DNA of 64,000 bases. Origin: Apostichopus japonicus. Taxonomy: Eukaryota; Echinodermata; Holothuroidea; Aspidochirotida; Stichopodidae. The position numbers and the translations under genes are program-made. The DNA is taken from positions 26,748,841 to 26,812,840 of the forward strand of contig NC_092575.1 in the NCBI RefSeq assembly GCF_037975245.1, given 5' to 3'. The notes beneath the pieces are model-generated. The model was given only the letters and a program-made list of their open reading frames with translations. It made no database searches and had not been told where the DNA came from. Positions within the stretch are counted from its first letter, which is position 1. Each line of letters opens with the position of its first letter. Below, piece by piece: positions 35,701 to 47,689 of this stretch.

Positions 35701-38700
35701 AAGACACTGCTGTCTTCTAGGAAGTCCGAGTCGATGTCCCGTTTGTCGTCTGGTATGTCCGAGTCATGATCCAAAACAAACTGAATCTGAGATCACGTCA
35801 TTGTTCTTTGGACCCGAGTCCAATTCCGAATGCAAGTCCGAGTTCAAGCTTCAGACGATGAACTATAACCATTGAGCTACCTTCATTCCACCAATCCAGT
35901 GTTCCACTGGTCCCACCCCCCCCCCCCTCCCCTCGCCATTCCACCACCATAACAGTTACTTACATCCGTCCAAGTAAAGACGTAGCCATCTCCGTTGAGA
36001 CTGGGGACGATGTGTAGGTCAAACATACCGAGTACTCTTCTTGCATCTGCGTCTCCATTATTATACATTTCCAAGAGCTTCAAAGAAGTTGACGAAAAAC
36101 AGGTAATAATATTTAGTCCACTATTTTTAAGGAAACTATGCTACATACATAAAGAAATCTTCTTCACAAAAAAATATATTATCATTAAAATATATTTGCC
36201 GAGATGCCATATTAGCTATGCATGTATTTAACTTAATATGTGAGTTCTTGTGTTTATCGAGTTTAGAGCGTCATGATACCAAATTTTGATCATGTTTTGG
36301 TGATTAGTAACGTTGAAACCTAAACATCGGTTATTTTTTCTTCGAAAAAACGCTATTTGCATATTTAATGTGAATTGTAAGAATGTATTAGTTATTTAAT
36401 ATCATTATGTTTTCAAACCAAGTAAAATATAAAAAGATACATCAGTTTCCACAACTTGAAACTTTAATATGTCGAATATATACTAGGCATGTGTAATTAA
36501 AGGTGTTTTTTTTTTTTTTTTTTTAATTTGATCAATATTATCCGTCGGTTGAAGAAATAAGTCGAAATAAGCTTTGCCATCTGGAGGTACAAAAGCAGCT
36601 AACGTAACGAGTGACTGATTAAAAAATAGGCTAATAAAGATATCAACCTCTTAAATCTATAGCGCCGAAGATATTACACGTCCTTTATAGTAAATATTTA
36701 CTTAGTTTAAGCAAATGAATTATCTGAAGGTATATACGTGACAAGGCATTATATGAAGTGGTGTATTTTCTTTATACAGAAGGTAAAGTATATTAGTGTA
36801 CACCGTATAAAAGATAAGATGCTCACAAATTTCAAGGTGATGTGGATGGAATAGGAGGGGGCGCTTCTCGGTGATATCATACAGGGTCGACTGATGCCCC
36901 CACCGCGCCTCTCACACAGTCGTTTTAGCAGAGAGTTATTAGCAACATCTTATATTAGACTAACGATACTTGGAAGCTCCATCAACTGAATGAGTGAGAA
37001 TGAGCTGGAATAGGTGTGGCTGGTGGGTTTGGTGTGGCTGGTGGGCTGGTGGGTTTGGTGTGGCTGGTGGGGCTAGTGGGTTTGGTGTGGCTGGTCGGCT
37101 GGTGGGGCTGGTTGGATTGGTAGGGAAGAGGTACAATGCCTATGTCACGTCTTCAAATCTCTTTTACTTTTCTACACTGACCTTTCCAGTAAAGAACATC
37201 ACGGTGGCTGGGGAGATCCATTCTCTCGCATGAATTCCTCCTTCGAAATAAACGACAGGTTTTGGATCGGAGGCCATGGCATTTGCGGGTGCAGCAATCT
37301 GCCGAAAAGTGATAAAATCAGTTAATGAAAAGAAATGCTCTAAATTCATTCAATATTTATTAAAATATGTGACACCTCCTAAGCAATTGATTAGGTCAAA
37401 TAACGCCATTTTTTTTGCCGCAGAAAGAGGGGAAAACAGAAAATGTAAACCCACTCCTACCCCAAAATCAAATTTCCTTTAAAAAAGTAGGACCTTTGTT
37501 TTTAATTGAAGATTAAAAAATCTCTGGCATCGTTCTAGATAGTTAAGTCGTCATGAAATTATTGACGACAACCATTAGTGTTTCGCAATAATTTTTTAAA
37601 ACTGCTTGAGATTTCGAATTCTCTCCTATTTGAAATGAATCTCTTTTCAAGGCTTCCAACGAATCATCGATTAGGTGGCATAAGATAATGCACACTTGGA
37701 GAAAACAGATTACATTCAACAGCTGATGCATATTATTAATATAAAGAAATTCATGGGGTCTTATAGAGACAAAACATATCGTACAATTTGACAAATCCTT
37801 TTATAAATTCTTCAATATGTGGCATATATACACTATAAACTAATAACACAACCTTTATAAATATTTACAAAATGTTTTTTTTTTCAAAGAAGGTTATGAT
37901 TACTAAATAAATTATCATAAACTATATATATGTACATACCTCCAGAGCTCCAATTTCACGTCCTTCATAGGTTTCACCAAATTTAAATTTAGTCACAAAG
38001 GAGTATTCGTTTGCGACGTCTGTAGCCCATTGTTGAATCTAGAAGAAATGTATATTTTAGTTAGTAGGCAACCCTGAACACACCCATGACGCACCCTTTC
38101 CTTTTCCTTAGCGAAGGGGTTTTTGTTGGGGGGGGTGTGGAGAATTTGATTTGCCGACGGATCTGGAAGTGGTGACTGAAATGGGGGAGGGGTCTAAGGG
38201 GAGGGGGTGTCCCCCTCCCCTTTGGAAAATTTATAGTTTTGAAACGTCCTTAGATGCAATCTGGTGCATATTTTAAGTCAAATTTGATTTGCCGACGGAT
38301 CTGGAAGTGGTGACTGAAATGGGGGAGGGGTCTAAGGGTAGGGGGTCTCCCCCTCCCCTTTGGAAAATTTATAGTTTTGAAACGTCCTTAGATGCAATCT
38401 GGTGCATATTTTAAGTCAAATTTGATTTGCCGACGGATCTGGAAGTGGTGACTGAAATGGGGGAGTGGTCTAAGAGTAGGGGGTCTCCCCCTCCCCTTTT
38501 GAAAATTTTTAGTTTTGAAACGTCCTTAGATGCAATCTGGTGCATATTTTAAGTCAAATTTGGCACAGAAGAAGCTCCCGTTCTCCTTTCTCTATTCAGC
38601 TTTCCTTCTTTCTTCCCCTTCCGCTCTCTTCACCTTTTCTCCTTTTGCCGACAGACCCAAAATTTGCCGACAGCGACCAAATTATTGGGGGGACACCCCC

Positions 38701-41700
38701 CCACACCCCCCCGCTCGCTACGCCCCTGTTTTCACCTTTTCATGTTGGGTGGGTCTTAAATGAAAATTATTTTACACCTCACGTAGGTTTAACTGCTAAA
38801 ACTAAAATGTAAATAAAGAAAAAGGAAATGGATTGAGCTTTGAAAATAATGCTTAACACCCTATGAACATCTTTTTCCTTGATTGAGGATGGGACCTTTG
38901 AGGTATATGTTTGTGGGAAGGGAAGGACGGGAGGGAGAGGGAAGGAGTGGGAAGGAGAGGGGAGGAGAGGGAGGTGGTTGGCTGCACGTTTTTAAGTTGT
39001 ATGTTATTTCTAAGGTAGCTTTATCAAATGGTTAATCACTATAAATTGTGTTGTTACATGAATACTTTCTCTGTTTTAGTGACGTCATAAACCTTCAGAA
39101 AGGAACCAAAATATTAAAGACAAAATTAATTACGGCAGTTTTATCGATATCGGGGAAAGGTAATGATACGTTCACACATTGTCCTAGGTTTTTTATTATT
39201 AATTATTTCTTCCTTGCAAGGTAATCTATCTCGAGTGTGCTCAGTCAAAAGGCAATAAAACAAGAATAAATAAAACAAAAATGGAATAAAATTGTAAGAA
39301 ATTTCACCGGTTACCACCTGTTGGCCATCTCAAGATAATATAGATGTGAAGGTGATATGCATAAACAGGTTACCGACTATTTTTTTTTTTTAAACTATAA
39401 AGGTGCCATAAAGTTTGTTTTTAATTCTTTTTATAACGCATTTCTGTTTTGATTGATATGTCAGAGTATATTGAGAACGTTATATTATTTAGCAGATGTG
39501 AAACTTTCAGCTCTTTACACTTACCACCTGTACCACACGTATGTGTAAATATTAGGCGTAGTAACACTTAAATGTACAATCAATCACAAAACATAAAATA
39601 AAAGAAGAATAACGCCCTGATTCAAATATTCAAAAGTTATTAAAACAGAATCTACCGTTTAGACCTATTTTACCAGGGGCGTCAATCCCAATTGAAATGT
39701 GGTGGTGGTTGTGGGGTGGGGGTGGGGCATAAAAGACTGAACATGGATAAAACTGACTTTTTAGATAATGAAACAATCCGTGCAGCACAATTTCATTGTA
39801 ATGTAACATATTCGTGGGCTACTGTTATAGAGGAAAATAATGACTCGCATAAAACATAAAGACGAAATAAATGTATTTATGAATCGTAGTTTCACATTAG
39901 ACATTAAATCTTAGAAGCCCTCGACATTTATTGTTATTCTAGGAAACCTCGTGAAACCGACACAAACGCAAGGTGATCGCTTTCGCGATCGTGCATGTAC
40001 ATGATGAGTGGTTAAAAATCAACCTGATGTACTTTTCCAACGCATGATTCCGACAATATACGTGCCAGCATGCAATATTAAGGTTGCACACTACACAAAT
40101 GAAATCATGAAAATGGACCGGCCCACATGGTTTACGTCCTTGCTAATATATATACTCCTAATTTATAGTCTAAATATGTCTCACAACTTGTGAATCGGCC
40201 ACTATTGTCACGTACAGTATTGTACATGATAGCAAAGACAATGAAGAGTGTACTGAGGTTCGAAATGAGTTAATGAGTCAACATAATTGAACTTTAAGAT
40301 TCACGAACGATATCAACATAGCTAACAGTGATAGGGCAAGGAACGATTACTATATGATCTTTGATAGATGGTTTGATTATTTTCAAGTACTTCCTCGATT
40401 AGCATAAAGTTCATTGTCTGAAGTTATACATTCATCATAACTATGAAATGATTGCGGGCTTAGATGGGTAAATATATTCAGATTTTGGAACAAATCGATT
40501 ATTTTTAAACAAATCAAGAAACATTGAACATGATGTGAATACACAAAATTAAGTATGTATAGCGATATGTAGGGTGGGCGCCCTTACTATGGTAGGATGG
40601 GGCGCCCTTACAATGATAGGGTGGAAGCCCTCAATGAGGTTGTTTACTGGAATAAATAGGTAAAGCGATTGGTAGGGTTGAACGCCCTTAAAATAGTATG
40701 ATGGGGCGCCCTTACAATGGGACTCCCTTACAATGGTAGGGTAGGGCGCCCTTACCTAGACAGGTCGGGACTCCCTTACAATGGTAAGGTAGGGCGTCCT
40801 TACAATGATAGGGTAGGGGCCATAACAATGGTAATGTGGGGCGCCCTTACAATGGTAGGTTGGTACGCCCTTAATAGTGATGTTTACGGGAATAAAGTTC
40901 CTTCGAAGTCGTTTTCGAGATTTCAAAGTTATGAATTTTAGTTAACAATTTGCCATAAAGTCATATTACAAAGCATCCGTCTACTGTTAGATTTTCTATT
41001 ATTTATTTTTTTGCGATAATTTTTGTTGACTCCTTGACTCGTGACGCGAATAGTCTACGTGACTGGAGAAATAGACATCTATGTAGAACCGTGTATTATA
41101 GGAGACACAACCCCTACATTTATCTTTAGCTTATACGACTGAGATAGTTGTAAAGAACAACTCCCCAAACAGCTAAGAACGTTTTTGTTTCTTTTGGGAG
41201 ACATACTAGTTTAAATTTCATGTCTGGGAGCTGCCATTTTGTGAATCTGTGATGTCATAATAGCGCTAGACCTGAAACATTTTACATCCTTTTGCTCTGC
41301 TTTTCAAATTCTCAATGAGTGTTGACATTGAAACTTGATGTCATCATGAGGAGAAATTTATTTGTTAGTTTCAGCATCATTCTGCAAAATCCATCTGAAT
41401 TATAGTAAAAAAAAACGTTTAAGTAACTAATGAAAAACATAACGTTATTGAACCATTATGATGTCATCATTAGACTTGATCAAGTCTCCAGCCTTGTGTG
41501 TGCATAACGTTTACTTTATGATAACTCATCACATATGGAATCAGGTTTTTCTTATCTGTTCGGGGAAATTGTTCATCATATTAATCTCTTTCACATACAG
41601 ACTATTAATGTCATCATAATGAATCATTCTGCAATATTGACCATAATAATTTGTAAGCTTGATGAAGTCTTCAACCTTTTGTGCGAAAACTTTTAATTTA

Positions 41701-44700
41701 TGATAACTGTCAAATGGAATAAGATATTTCTTATCTGTTCGGGGAAGTTGTTCATGACAGTTATCTCTATCACATACAGAATATTAATGATTGAATAGGG
41801 TTTGTGTCTCCTTCATGTTCGCCCCCCTTTTTTTTTTAAATTAACGAACAAAGTTAAACAAAATACCAGTTCCAAGTATTGAAAAGTGTAAATATTTTCA
41901 TTTGAACTCGTTTACTATTAACGAAATCGATGCAACATCCAACGTCTCTCTCTCTCTCTCTCACACACAACACAGATTTTGTCGCGAAACAGATCTAAAT
42001 GACGAAATTAATAACAAGAAAATAACTGACCTCGTCAAACGGATGGTAAATAGAGTAATCAAAATCATCGAGAGTTTGAATACCGATTCTTGCTTTCTTC
42101 TGTAAAGCTCGCATTGCTTCAGCTAGGTCATTATCGACATCATCTTGCAAGTCTTGCCTGAGGACCTTGTAATACAACTCACGTTTGTTCAACATCCTCT
42201 TAAACTCAGAAGTGAAGTCACGTGGGACCATGACATCAACAGGTCGAATGGTAGATGGATCGGTCCAAAAATCCAGCTGTAATTGTCCAAAAATTGAAAA
42301 GAAAAAAACAAAACATCGATTATAGACATTTGATTAATTGATGACCTAAACAAGGATAAAACTTGTATTTGTGTACATGCTACAGAGGACCCAGTTGTAT
42401 ATTGAAAAAAAACTGAATATTGTCCAAATTTGTATTTTTCTTCTAAGCTTTTTGTCGAAATTTTGAGAAGAAATCGAACATCGACGTATTAAGAGGTATG
42501 TGAATAATTGATCCTTGGATAGCATGAAGTTTCTTTTGCTGATACAAAGGATCCAGCTGAATGACTTTGTATTTCCTTATAGTTCATTACAGTTGAAAGA
42601 GGAAGGGAGAAGCAACATACTCATGCCCTTACATTGCAAATTAAGGAAACACGATTCCCCCATTCCCCCCCCCCCCCCCTTCTACAGGCATATACTTAAA
42701 TCAATGTTTGGACGGTAACATCGGTTCTTTTGACAGCTCTATACGATAAAAACGGTTCCTTTTTATAATCAAATGCTTTATTTATATAGTAATAATCAAT
42801 ATTCAAGATACTATATTTATGCTGGATATGTCGTTCCCCGGATGCGATTTTTTTCCCAAACAGGTTTGCAATTACGGAGTTTTCAGCCAATCAGATTGCT
42901 CATGACGTCAGCATCAATAATGACTATCGCTTGGAAGTTGGAAGACAAACACCGTATCAGAAAAGGGATAAGGTCAATGGGTCTTAAACATGTTTCCCCT
43001 CCCCTCTCCCCCTTAACCCCTCCATGCCCTACCCAGATTGAACACTTTTGGTGAACTAATCTGAATGTTGAAGTCACAAATGTAGTTTTCAAAGAAACTG
43101 ATGTTTTACTCACGTTCATTTTCTCTTCGATATTTCGGAGCCATTTCAAGTCTTCTTCATACTCTACAGTAATCCGAATCAGCTGATTGCTGTAAAATAT
43201 TGGAGCAGACATGTTTCGTTCTACATAGACAATCATTTTCAAAATTGTCGACCTTGACCACCATATGGCTCCATTAGTGGAGCAATCTGGTGCCCTTGTA
43301 TACAGTTACCCTTAAGTATTTAACTACCTCGACAGTTCAGGTGTACCTCTAACTCCATCAGAAATACATTCATACACGCCTCGTTAGTGATTATTTATCT
43401 TTTGCCTGGTCACCAACCCCACCCATATGTCAATCCCACTCTTAAAATCCTTTTAAAAAAACCGTGACGTCTGTTATATACTTCTTTTCACAAAAAAGAG
43501 CAGTTTGCAAATATTTACTGATGAAATTGTTAAATCAGGTTAATGAACGTGCAGTTAATATTCATTAATTATAACAGCAGTTCAATAACTAGCAATTAAT
43601 GACGTAATAATTCTGTTCAGAAGTTTGTTCGAAACAATACTATTTATCTCGATCAAATCAGCAATGATGCAACACATCAAAACATTTATAACTTGTTACA
43701 CGTTCTATTCTTTTCCTCGTTAGACATTTTTAAAGCCCTGTTATAGGTTTTTAACTGCCTATGTAAAAAAGTGTTTGAAGGGAGGAATTAAAAAAGAAGA
43801 ATACTTGTCTAGTGAACTTAAAATATCGTTTCGGATGACGTGAAAAAGAACGTTGTTTTCTTCATCATTAAGTCAGGTTAACTTTCACCGTCAGTCGAGC
43901 TGTGAGGGGATCATTGGGGTGTTTTTTTTTTTACATTCAACCGGGAATGAGTTAAACCACTGTTGGGGGGGGGGGGCATTAGGCCATTTACCGGAACACG
44001 CACAAAAACAAGAGTATTTGTAAGCACAACTTTGACTTTAGAGCTAATAGGTGACCAAACTTTTTTTAGTCTTCAAATTTGCCTCAGAATGCACAAATTG
44101 ACTTCTTTTCATTTTACACTCTTTGGGGAGAACATAGACCCCAGCCCACATATGAGTCGGCTTAAACCACCATGGGTCAGACTCCCTCTTTTTAGAAACC
44201 CTTCATTTGCTCATATATTTTCAACACCTCCTAAATCAGTTACAGGGAGATTATACAATCCCCACCACACCTTTGAAATTAGGAGCACGTTTCTCCGTTT
44301 AACACTAATGCTACATGACTTCAAATCAGAGGCTAATTATGACCTCCAAAACATCTTTAAGAATGTTTATGGCGATATTTCGGGGGGGGGGGCGGGTAGA
44401 GGAGGGAAGGAGGGGATCATGTTGGGTAAACAGACAGTCCAGAAAAATACCTTATATACAATAATCAGCCATTTTCATCCGACGGGGGAGGGATTGGCGA
44501 GAGGATTCTTGGTGGAAAAGTGTATCAACATAATGATAAGCAAACTGTACAAAACCCCATGTCAATCACGAGGAGGTTGGCCTGCCCACCCCGACCACCC
44601 CCCACCCCCTTATCAAAAAGAGAAAAAGACAATTATATCGTACAATTTGTTCTAGTGAGGATATTAAAAAACAAAAGACTGATCAATATTAACAGATTTA

Positions 44701-45191
44701 AGGCTATTAAAGTCTTATCATCTTGTCATAGTGTGAACTTTTCTTCAAACTAACAGAAGTGGACTTCCCTTGAGGAATAATACTACATGAAAAGTATCAT
44801 TGGAATTCATATACAATTATCAACGTGAAACCATATGTTAGCATGTTGCACTTTCTGGTCTATGGGCAGCCGGTGGACAGATTCAAACCTCTTCTGCTAC
44901 TCCAATGCATGTGTTTATTCATATTTGGTATAAACATGAAGCTAATTACAAGTAGGCTATCGTTTAAGAAGACAATGCATGTATTTCAGTAAATAAAATA
45001 TCATAATGAGAGAACTTTTACCTCTCATGGATTTTGTCCTTCTCATCAGTGAAGAAAAATGAATCAATATCAATCGATAAACATTCTCTTCAAGTATTTC
45101 GGACTTACCCTCGATAGTGTTCAGTCTTTCCAGGGAATGATGCGGCGCTGGAAAGAGCCGCAACGGCGGCTAGTAATACAACAAACTTCAT
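32527..45191 (-). CDS. Secreted M14 carboxypeptidase (A/B type) precursor, complete, 10 exons
   Basis: Exons 45109-45191, 43114-43189, 42031-42276, 37940-38038, 37182-37298, 35964-36077, 34870-34960, 34418-34635, 33685-33775 and 32527-32723 join in phase to 443 residues, the usual length of a digestive procarboxypeptidase. Order: signal peptide (MKFVVLLAAVAALSSAAS), activation peptide through about residue 125, catalytic domain to the end. Zinc ligands are H191 and E194 (HAREW) and H323 (DWHSYS); the substrate-carboxylate pair is N267-R268 (DLNRNF); the catalytic base is E403 (ELRDTG); Y379 matches Tyr248; C261 and C284 match the conserved disulfide. The enzyme removes C-terminal residues from peptides after secretion and cleavage of the propeptide. 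The residue matching specificity position 255 is Asn386, neither Ile (A type) nor Asp (B type), so substrate preference is open. Confidence 0.95.
33685..33775 (-). CDS. Carboxypeptidase exon 9
   Basis: The acceptor ATTGCTACAG ends at 33776 and the donor GTAAGT starts at 33684, phase 1. It encodes an alanine-rich helix and GGYIHGPSARLL. The split codon T|AT supplies the Tyr equivalent to Tyr248. Confidence 0.9.
34418..34635 (-). CDS. Carboxypeptidase exon 8: third zinc ligand
   Basis: The acceptor TATCTTACAG ends at 34636 and the donor GTAAAA starts at 34417. It reads CSIVYRGFTPLNNPETTAV and VTKVFIDWHSYSQLILAPW; the His of HSYS is the third zinc ligand. Confidence 0.93.
34870..34960 (-). CDS. 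Carboxypeptidase exon 7: substrate-carboxylate binding
   Basis: The acceptor TTTCTCACAG ends at 34961 and the donor GTAAGT starts at 34869. ERLWRKSRQ is followed by GCVGTDLNRNFDAFWG, containing the Asn-Arg pair that binds the substrate C terminus and one disulfide Cys. Confidence 0.95.
35391..35485. repeat. CCCCTCCCCT polypyrimidine tract in intron 6
   Basis: Almost 100 nt of C/T with runs of four to five C in units such as CCCCTCCCCTCCC. On the opposite strand this is a G-rich tract able in principle to form quadruplexes. It sits between carboxypeptidase exons 6 and 7. Confidence 0.85.
35495..35765. repeat. Roughly 30-33-bp minisatellite in intron 6
   Basis: About eight imperfect copies of a unit containing TAGTAAGTCCGAGTCAATG followed by TCCCGCTTGTCTC adjoin the polypyrimidine tract. 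Confidence 0.85.
35964..36077 (-). CDS. Carboxypeptidase exon 6
   Basis: The acceptor CTTCTTTGAAG ends at 36078 and the donor GTAAGT starts at 35963. It encodes MFDLHIVPSLNGDGYVFTWT, the conserved V-P-x-L-N-x-D-G-Y strand and turn. Confidence 0.93.
37182..37298 (-). CDS. Carboxypeptidase exon 5: first zinc-binding motif
   Basis: The acceptor CTTTTCGGCAG ends at 37299 and the donor GTCAGT starts at 37181. It contains GGIHAREWISPATVMFF, with the zinc ligands His and Glu of the H-x-x-E motif. Confidence 0.95.
37940..38038 (-). CDS. Carboxypeptidase exon 4
   Basis: The acceptor ATTTCTTCTAG ends at 38039 and the donor GTATGT starts at 37939. It encodes IQQWATDVANEYSF and FGETYEGREIGALE, matching the conserved G-x-T/S-x-E-G-R segment before the zinc site. 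Confidence 0.9.
38142..38565. repeat. Three 138-bp tandem units in intron 3
   Basis: The phrase TTGCCGACGGATCTGGAAG recurs at 38151, 38289 and 38427, exactly 138 bp apart, and the intervening sequence is nearly identical, including GGGGAGGGGGTGTCCCCCTC-like inverted runs. High identity implies recent amplification. A related G/C-run phrase occurs in the hAT miniature at 47.7-48.1 kb and near 30870. The terminus TCGCTACGCCCCTG at about 38716-38729 suggests that the array lies in or beside another hAT-like remnant. Confidence 0.9.
40568..40870. repeat. GGGCGCCC-containing minisatellite in intron 3
   Basis: About a dozen irregular units of 20-30 bp share GGTAGGGTGGGGCGCCCTTA. Each holds the palindrome GGGCGCCC or a degenerate form. 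Confidence 0.85.
41478..41800. repeat. Diverged tandem duplication in intron 3
   Basis: Two segments of about 145 bp, starting near 41478 and 41656, share TTTATGATAACT, TTCTTATCTGTTCGGGGAA, GTTGTTCAT and CACATACAGA in the same order. Confidence 0.75.
42031..42276 (-). CDS. Carboxypeptidase exon 3: activation peptide and start of the mature enzyme
   Basis: The acceptor CAATTACAG ends at 42277 and the donor GTCAGT starts at 42030; 82 codons in phase 0. LDFWTDPSTIRPVDVMVP is a hallmark propeptide segment, and the exon ends in DYSIYHPFDE, the first helix of the catalytic domain. Confidence 0.9.
43114..43189 (-). CDS. Carboxypeptidase exon 2: activation peptide
   Basis: The acceptor ATATTTTACAG ends at 43190 and the donor GTGAGT starts at 43113. 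It encodes NQLIRITVEYEEDLKWLRNI, the first strand and helix of the M14 propeptide. Confidence 0.85.
43190..45108. other. Carboxypeptidase intron 1
   Basis: A 1.9-kb intron with a poly-T tract and poly-G run near 43920-43980. A 230-codon open frame on the plus strand (43963-44655) has no recognisable domain and starts in the poly-G run, so I treat it as chance. Confidence 0.55.
45109..45191 (-). CDS. Carboxypeptidase exon 1: signal peptide
   Basis: The ATG at 45191-45189 opens a classic signal peptide with a hydrophobic core LLAAVAALSS and a probable cleavage after AAS. The donor GTAAGT starts at 45108, leaving phase 2. Confidence 0.9.
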
Positions 45192-45239
45192 ATCTTGCGC
45201 AAAGCCTGACTCTTGTTGTTCAATATCAGTTTGGTAAAT

Positions 45240-45260
45240 GCAGGTATTTATGGTACGTAC
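45240..45260 (-). promoter_or_regulatory. TATA-like box of the carboxypeptidase
   Basis: On the minus strand the sequence CCATAAATACC lies about 55-65 nt upstream of the start ATG, a plausible distance for a TATA box with a short 5' leader. Position and resemblance are the only evidence. Confidence 0.4.
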
Positions 45261-46484
45261 GTTATTATACACGTCTATGGCAGTCGGGACATCATCAATC
45301 AACGATTGTAAGTCAGTGTTGTACAGCGCCGTATGGGGTATTTAAACTGTCGTGATGTTATCTTATCGTATTGTACACAATAAAGGAACTTAACTTTGTT
45401 TTCTAAGCTTGTATTTTATAGCTTTGGTAAACACTATCGCAAACAAGAAACAGACTTATATATACTGGACGCAAGGTGCGTTTTTTCTCACCCGCTTAAC
45501 AGCTGTAAACGAATGCATTCTTTGAGTTAATCATTACAAGCAAGTGTAAATTCCTTCTTTCTAGACTTGAAGTTGTTTAGGCGTCAATTGATAATACTTC
45601 ATCAGTTCTTTGAATCAGTGTATACGAAATGGCATGCCCAACAACCATGATCTGTGTTTGGATATAATTATCACAGGCTGTTCAGAAATTAACTTTTGTT
45701 ACCTACTCGAGACGGGCCCATATAAAAGGGACTCAACTATTGAACTAAATTCCATATAACATGTTGGCAGAGTGGGAATTGATTTGGGCTTGAGAGTGGA
45801 TCACTTTGCTTTCCATGCCCACACTCTATCTGGAGTGACATTAACCTTTTTTATATGGTATCTTTCAGTGTCTCAGTAGTACTATTTTGCGGCACATATA
45901 GTTAACATGTACGCTGTGAGCCTGTGAAACTAATCGAATACCAGCAGCATTATTTAAGGATGATTTTAGCACACGTTTATTATTATTATTATTATTATAC
46001 GCCGTTATTTATATAGCGCATAATCCACAAGTTCTATGCGCTCTACAATTAATGACGTTTACACTTCCTATTAATGACGTTTACACTTCCTATTAATGAC
46101 GTTTACACATCAGAAAGACCCTAAAATTGACCACAACCGAAATATAGGTTACTCGTGTTTGACTGTCCTGCAGTGTCTCCCTAATAATCGAATTTCTATC
46201 AAATAATTACTTCTGCTGAGAGAGACTTTAACCCTATATCGTAAATATTCTTACGATATATGACATGTAAGCCAACAAAACTCAAGTCAGTGCCATGTCA
46301 GTGCCTTTTACCATTCTATTGTATATCAAATATCACAGTTTAGAATCCCGGACCGATCGTCTATATACGTACAACGTTTGAAAGACCTTTCCTTCTGATT
46401 CAGCATATCATGATTACAATACACATATTAAAGATAGTAAGTATGCCGACAAATAAGTAAAACATGTAACGAATCCCTATACCC

Positions 46485-46755
46485 GACATCTCACTATACA
46501 TGACAGCCATGGACAGGCTGTTCATTTATGATCTTCAAATATTGGCATGTACGCCTACCTTATCTCTATAGTCCGCCATACACAGGCCGTTCATTTATCT
46601 CCGAATATTGGCATTTACTCCTATAGTCCGCCATACACAGGCCGTTCATTTATGATCTTCAAATATTGGCATGTACGCCTATACCATCTTTCTATTAGAC
46701 ATCTCAATATACAAGTCCGCCATACGCAGGCCCGTTCATTTATCTTTCAATATTG
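46485..46755. repeat. Tandem repeat with AGGCCGTTCATTTAT units
   Basis: Four imperfect copies share CGCCATACACAGGC, CGTTCATTTATGATCTTC and AAATATTGGCATGTACGCCT, with unit lengths of about 60-90 bp. Confidence 0.8.
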
Positions 46756-47689
46756 ACACAGGCAGTTACAAAACATATATGACGCAGACACGGAATATTC
46801 TATTATTTTAACTAGAATAACAGCAAACGTTTTTTTATTTAGCTACTCTATGTTTATGAGCAATCCAGCAGAATGTAGTGTAAGCATCCTTGCTTTCGAA
46901 AGGTGGGCTGTAGGTGGAGAGGGAACAAAATAACCTTATATGTGACACGGGGAGGTGGTACAGTAAGCCACGCTAGCTGCATGGATGATTTATATTAAGA
47001 ATGTACCACCTTGACTAACTACTAGTATATTCCACATATTCCATACACATGATACACTTGGCCATATATATATATAGTGTATGCCCAAAATCTACATCTC
47101 ATGACGAAAATGTCACCTACCATTTCATATGGTTACATCTTTTTTATACTTTTATCATATATATGAGTTATTTTGAAATATTAAATGTTCAAGGAAAGTT
47201 GTAGAACGTCTGACGTATTATATTACATATGTATATATATTATATTCCCTATAGTATATGCCTAAGCATTAAAATCACATATCAGAGAAAGTTCTTCTTT
47301 TTTCTGTTTCTTTCTTCTCAAAACCTTGTTTGGTTTCTGTTTATCCTTTGCAAAACCGCATCAGTTATAATATGCATGAACATAAACAAACTTAGATATA
47401 GTGATTGTGTGATTACTTTACCTTTCGTTGACGTCATACTCCGGTTTCAATCCACTCAGAGGTATATTTCGTCCATATTCGTTTGTCTGTTCATGCCATT
47501 TCTAATTCCTATTCTTACAAATCATTACCTCACCTCCTCCCCCCCCTCCCACCCATCCCTGCCCCGCCATGTCAAAGTCAAAGCAACGTTGATATATTCA
47601 ATGTTTTTTTGTTTTTTTAAAGTAATCTGTTTTTTAAGTATAGAGACATTGCATAGTAATCCTAACATAGGATATAACGTCATTATGTG

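Larger units (their letters stand above)
38039..42030. other. Carboxypeptidase intron 3
   Basis: The largest intron (4.0 kb) contains the 138-bp array, the GGGCGCCC minisatellite, the 41.5-41.8 kb duplication and a TC/CA microsatellite at about 41945-41972. No coding region is supported. Confidence 0.6.
45192..47689. other. Intergenic region upstream of the carboxypeptidase
   Basis: Beyond the promoter there is an ATT microsatellite (about 45978-45998), three 22-bp repeats of AATGACGTTTACACTTCCTA (about 46050-46105) and a larger tandem repeat at 46485-46755. No supported gene. Confidence 0.5.

Noticed and set aside
43963-44655. 230-codon plus-strand frame inside carboxypeptidase intron 1
   Set aside because: It starts in a poly-G run, shows no domain or repeat-protein pattern, and lies in an intron of a well-supported gene.
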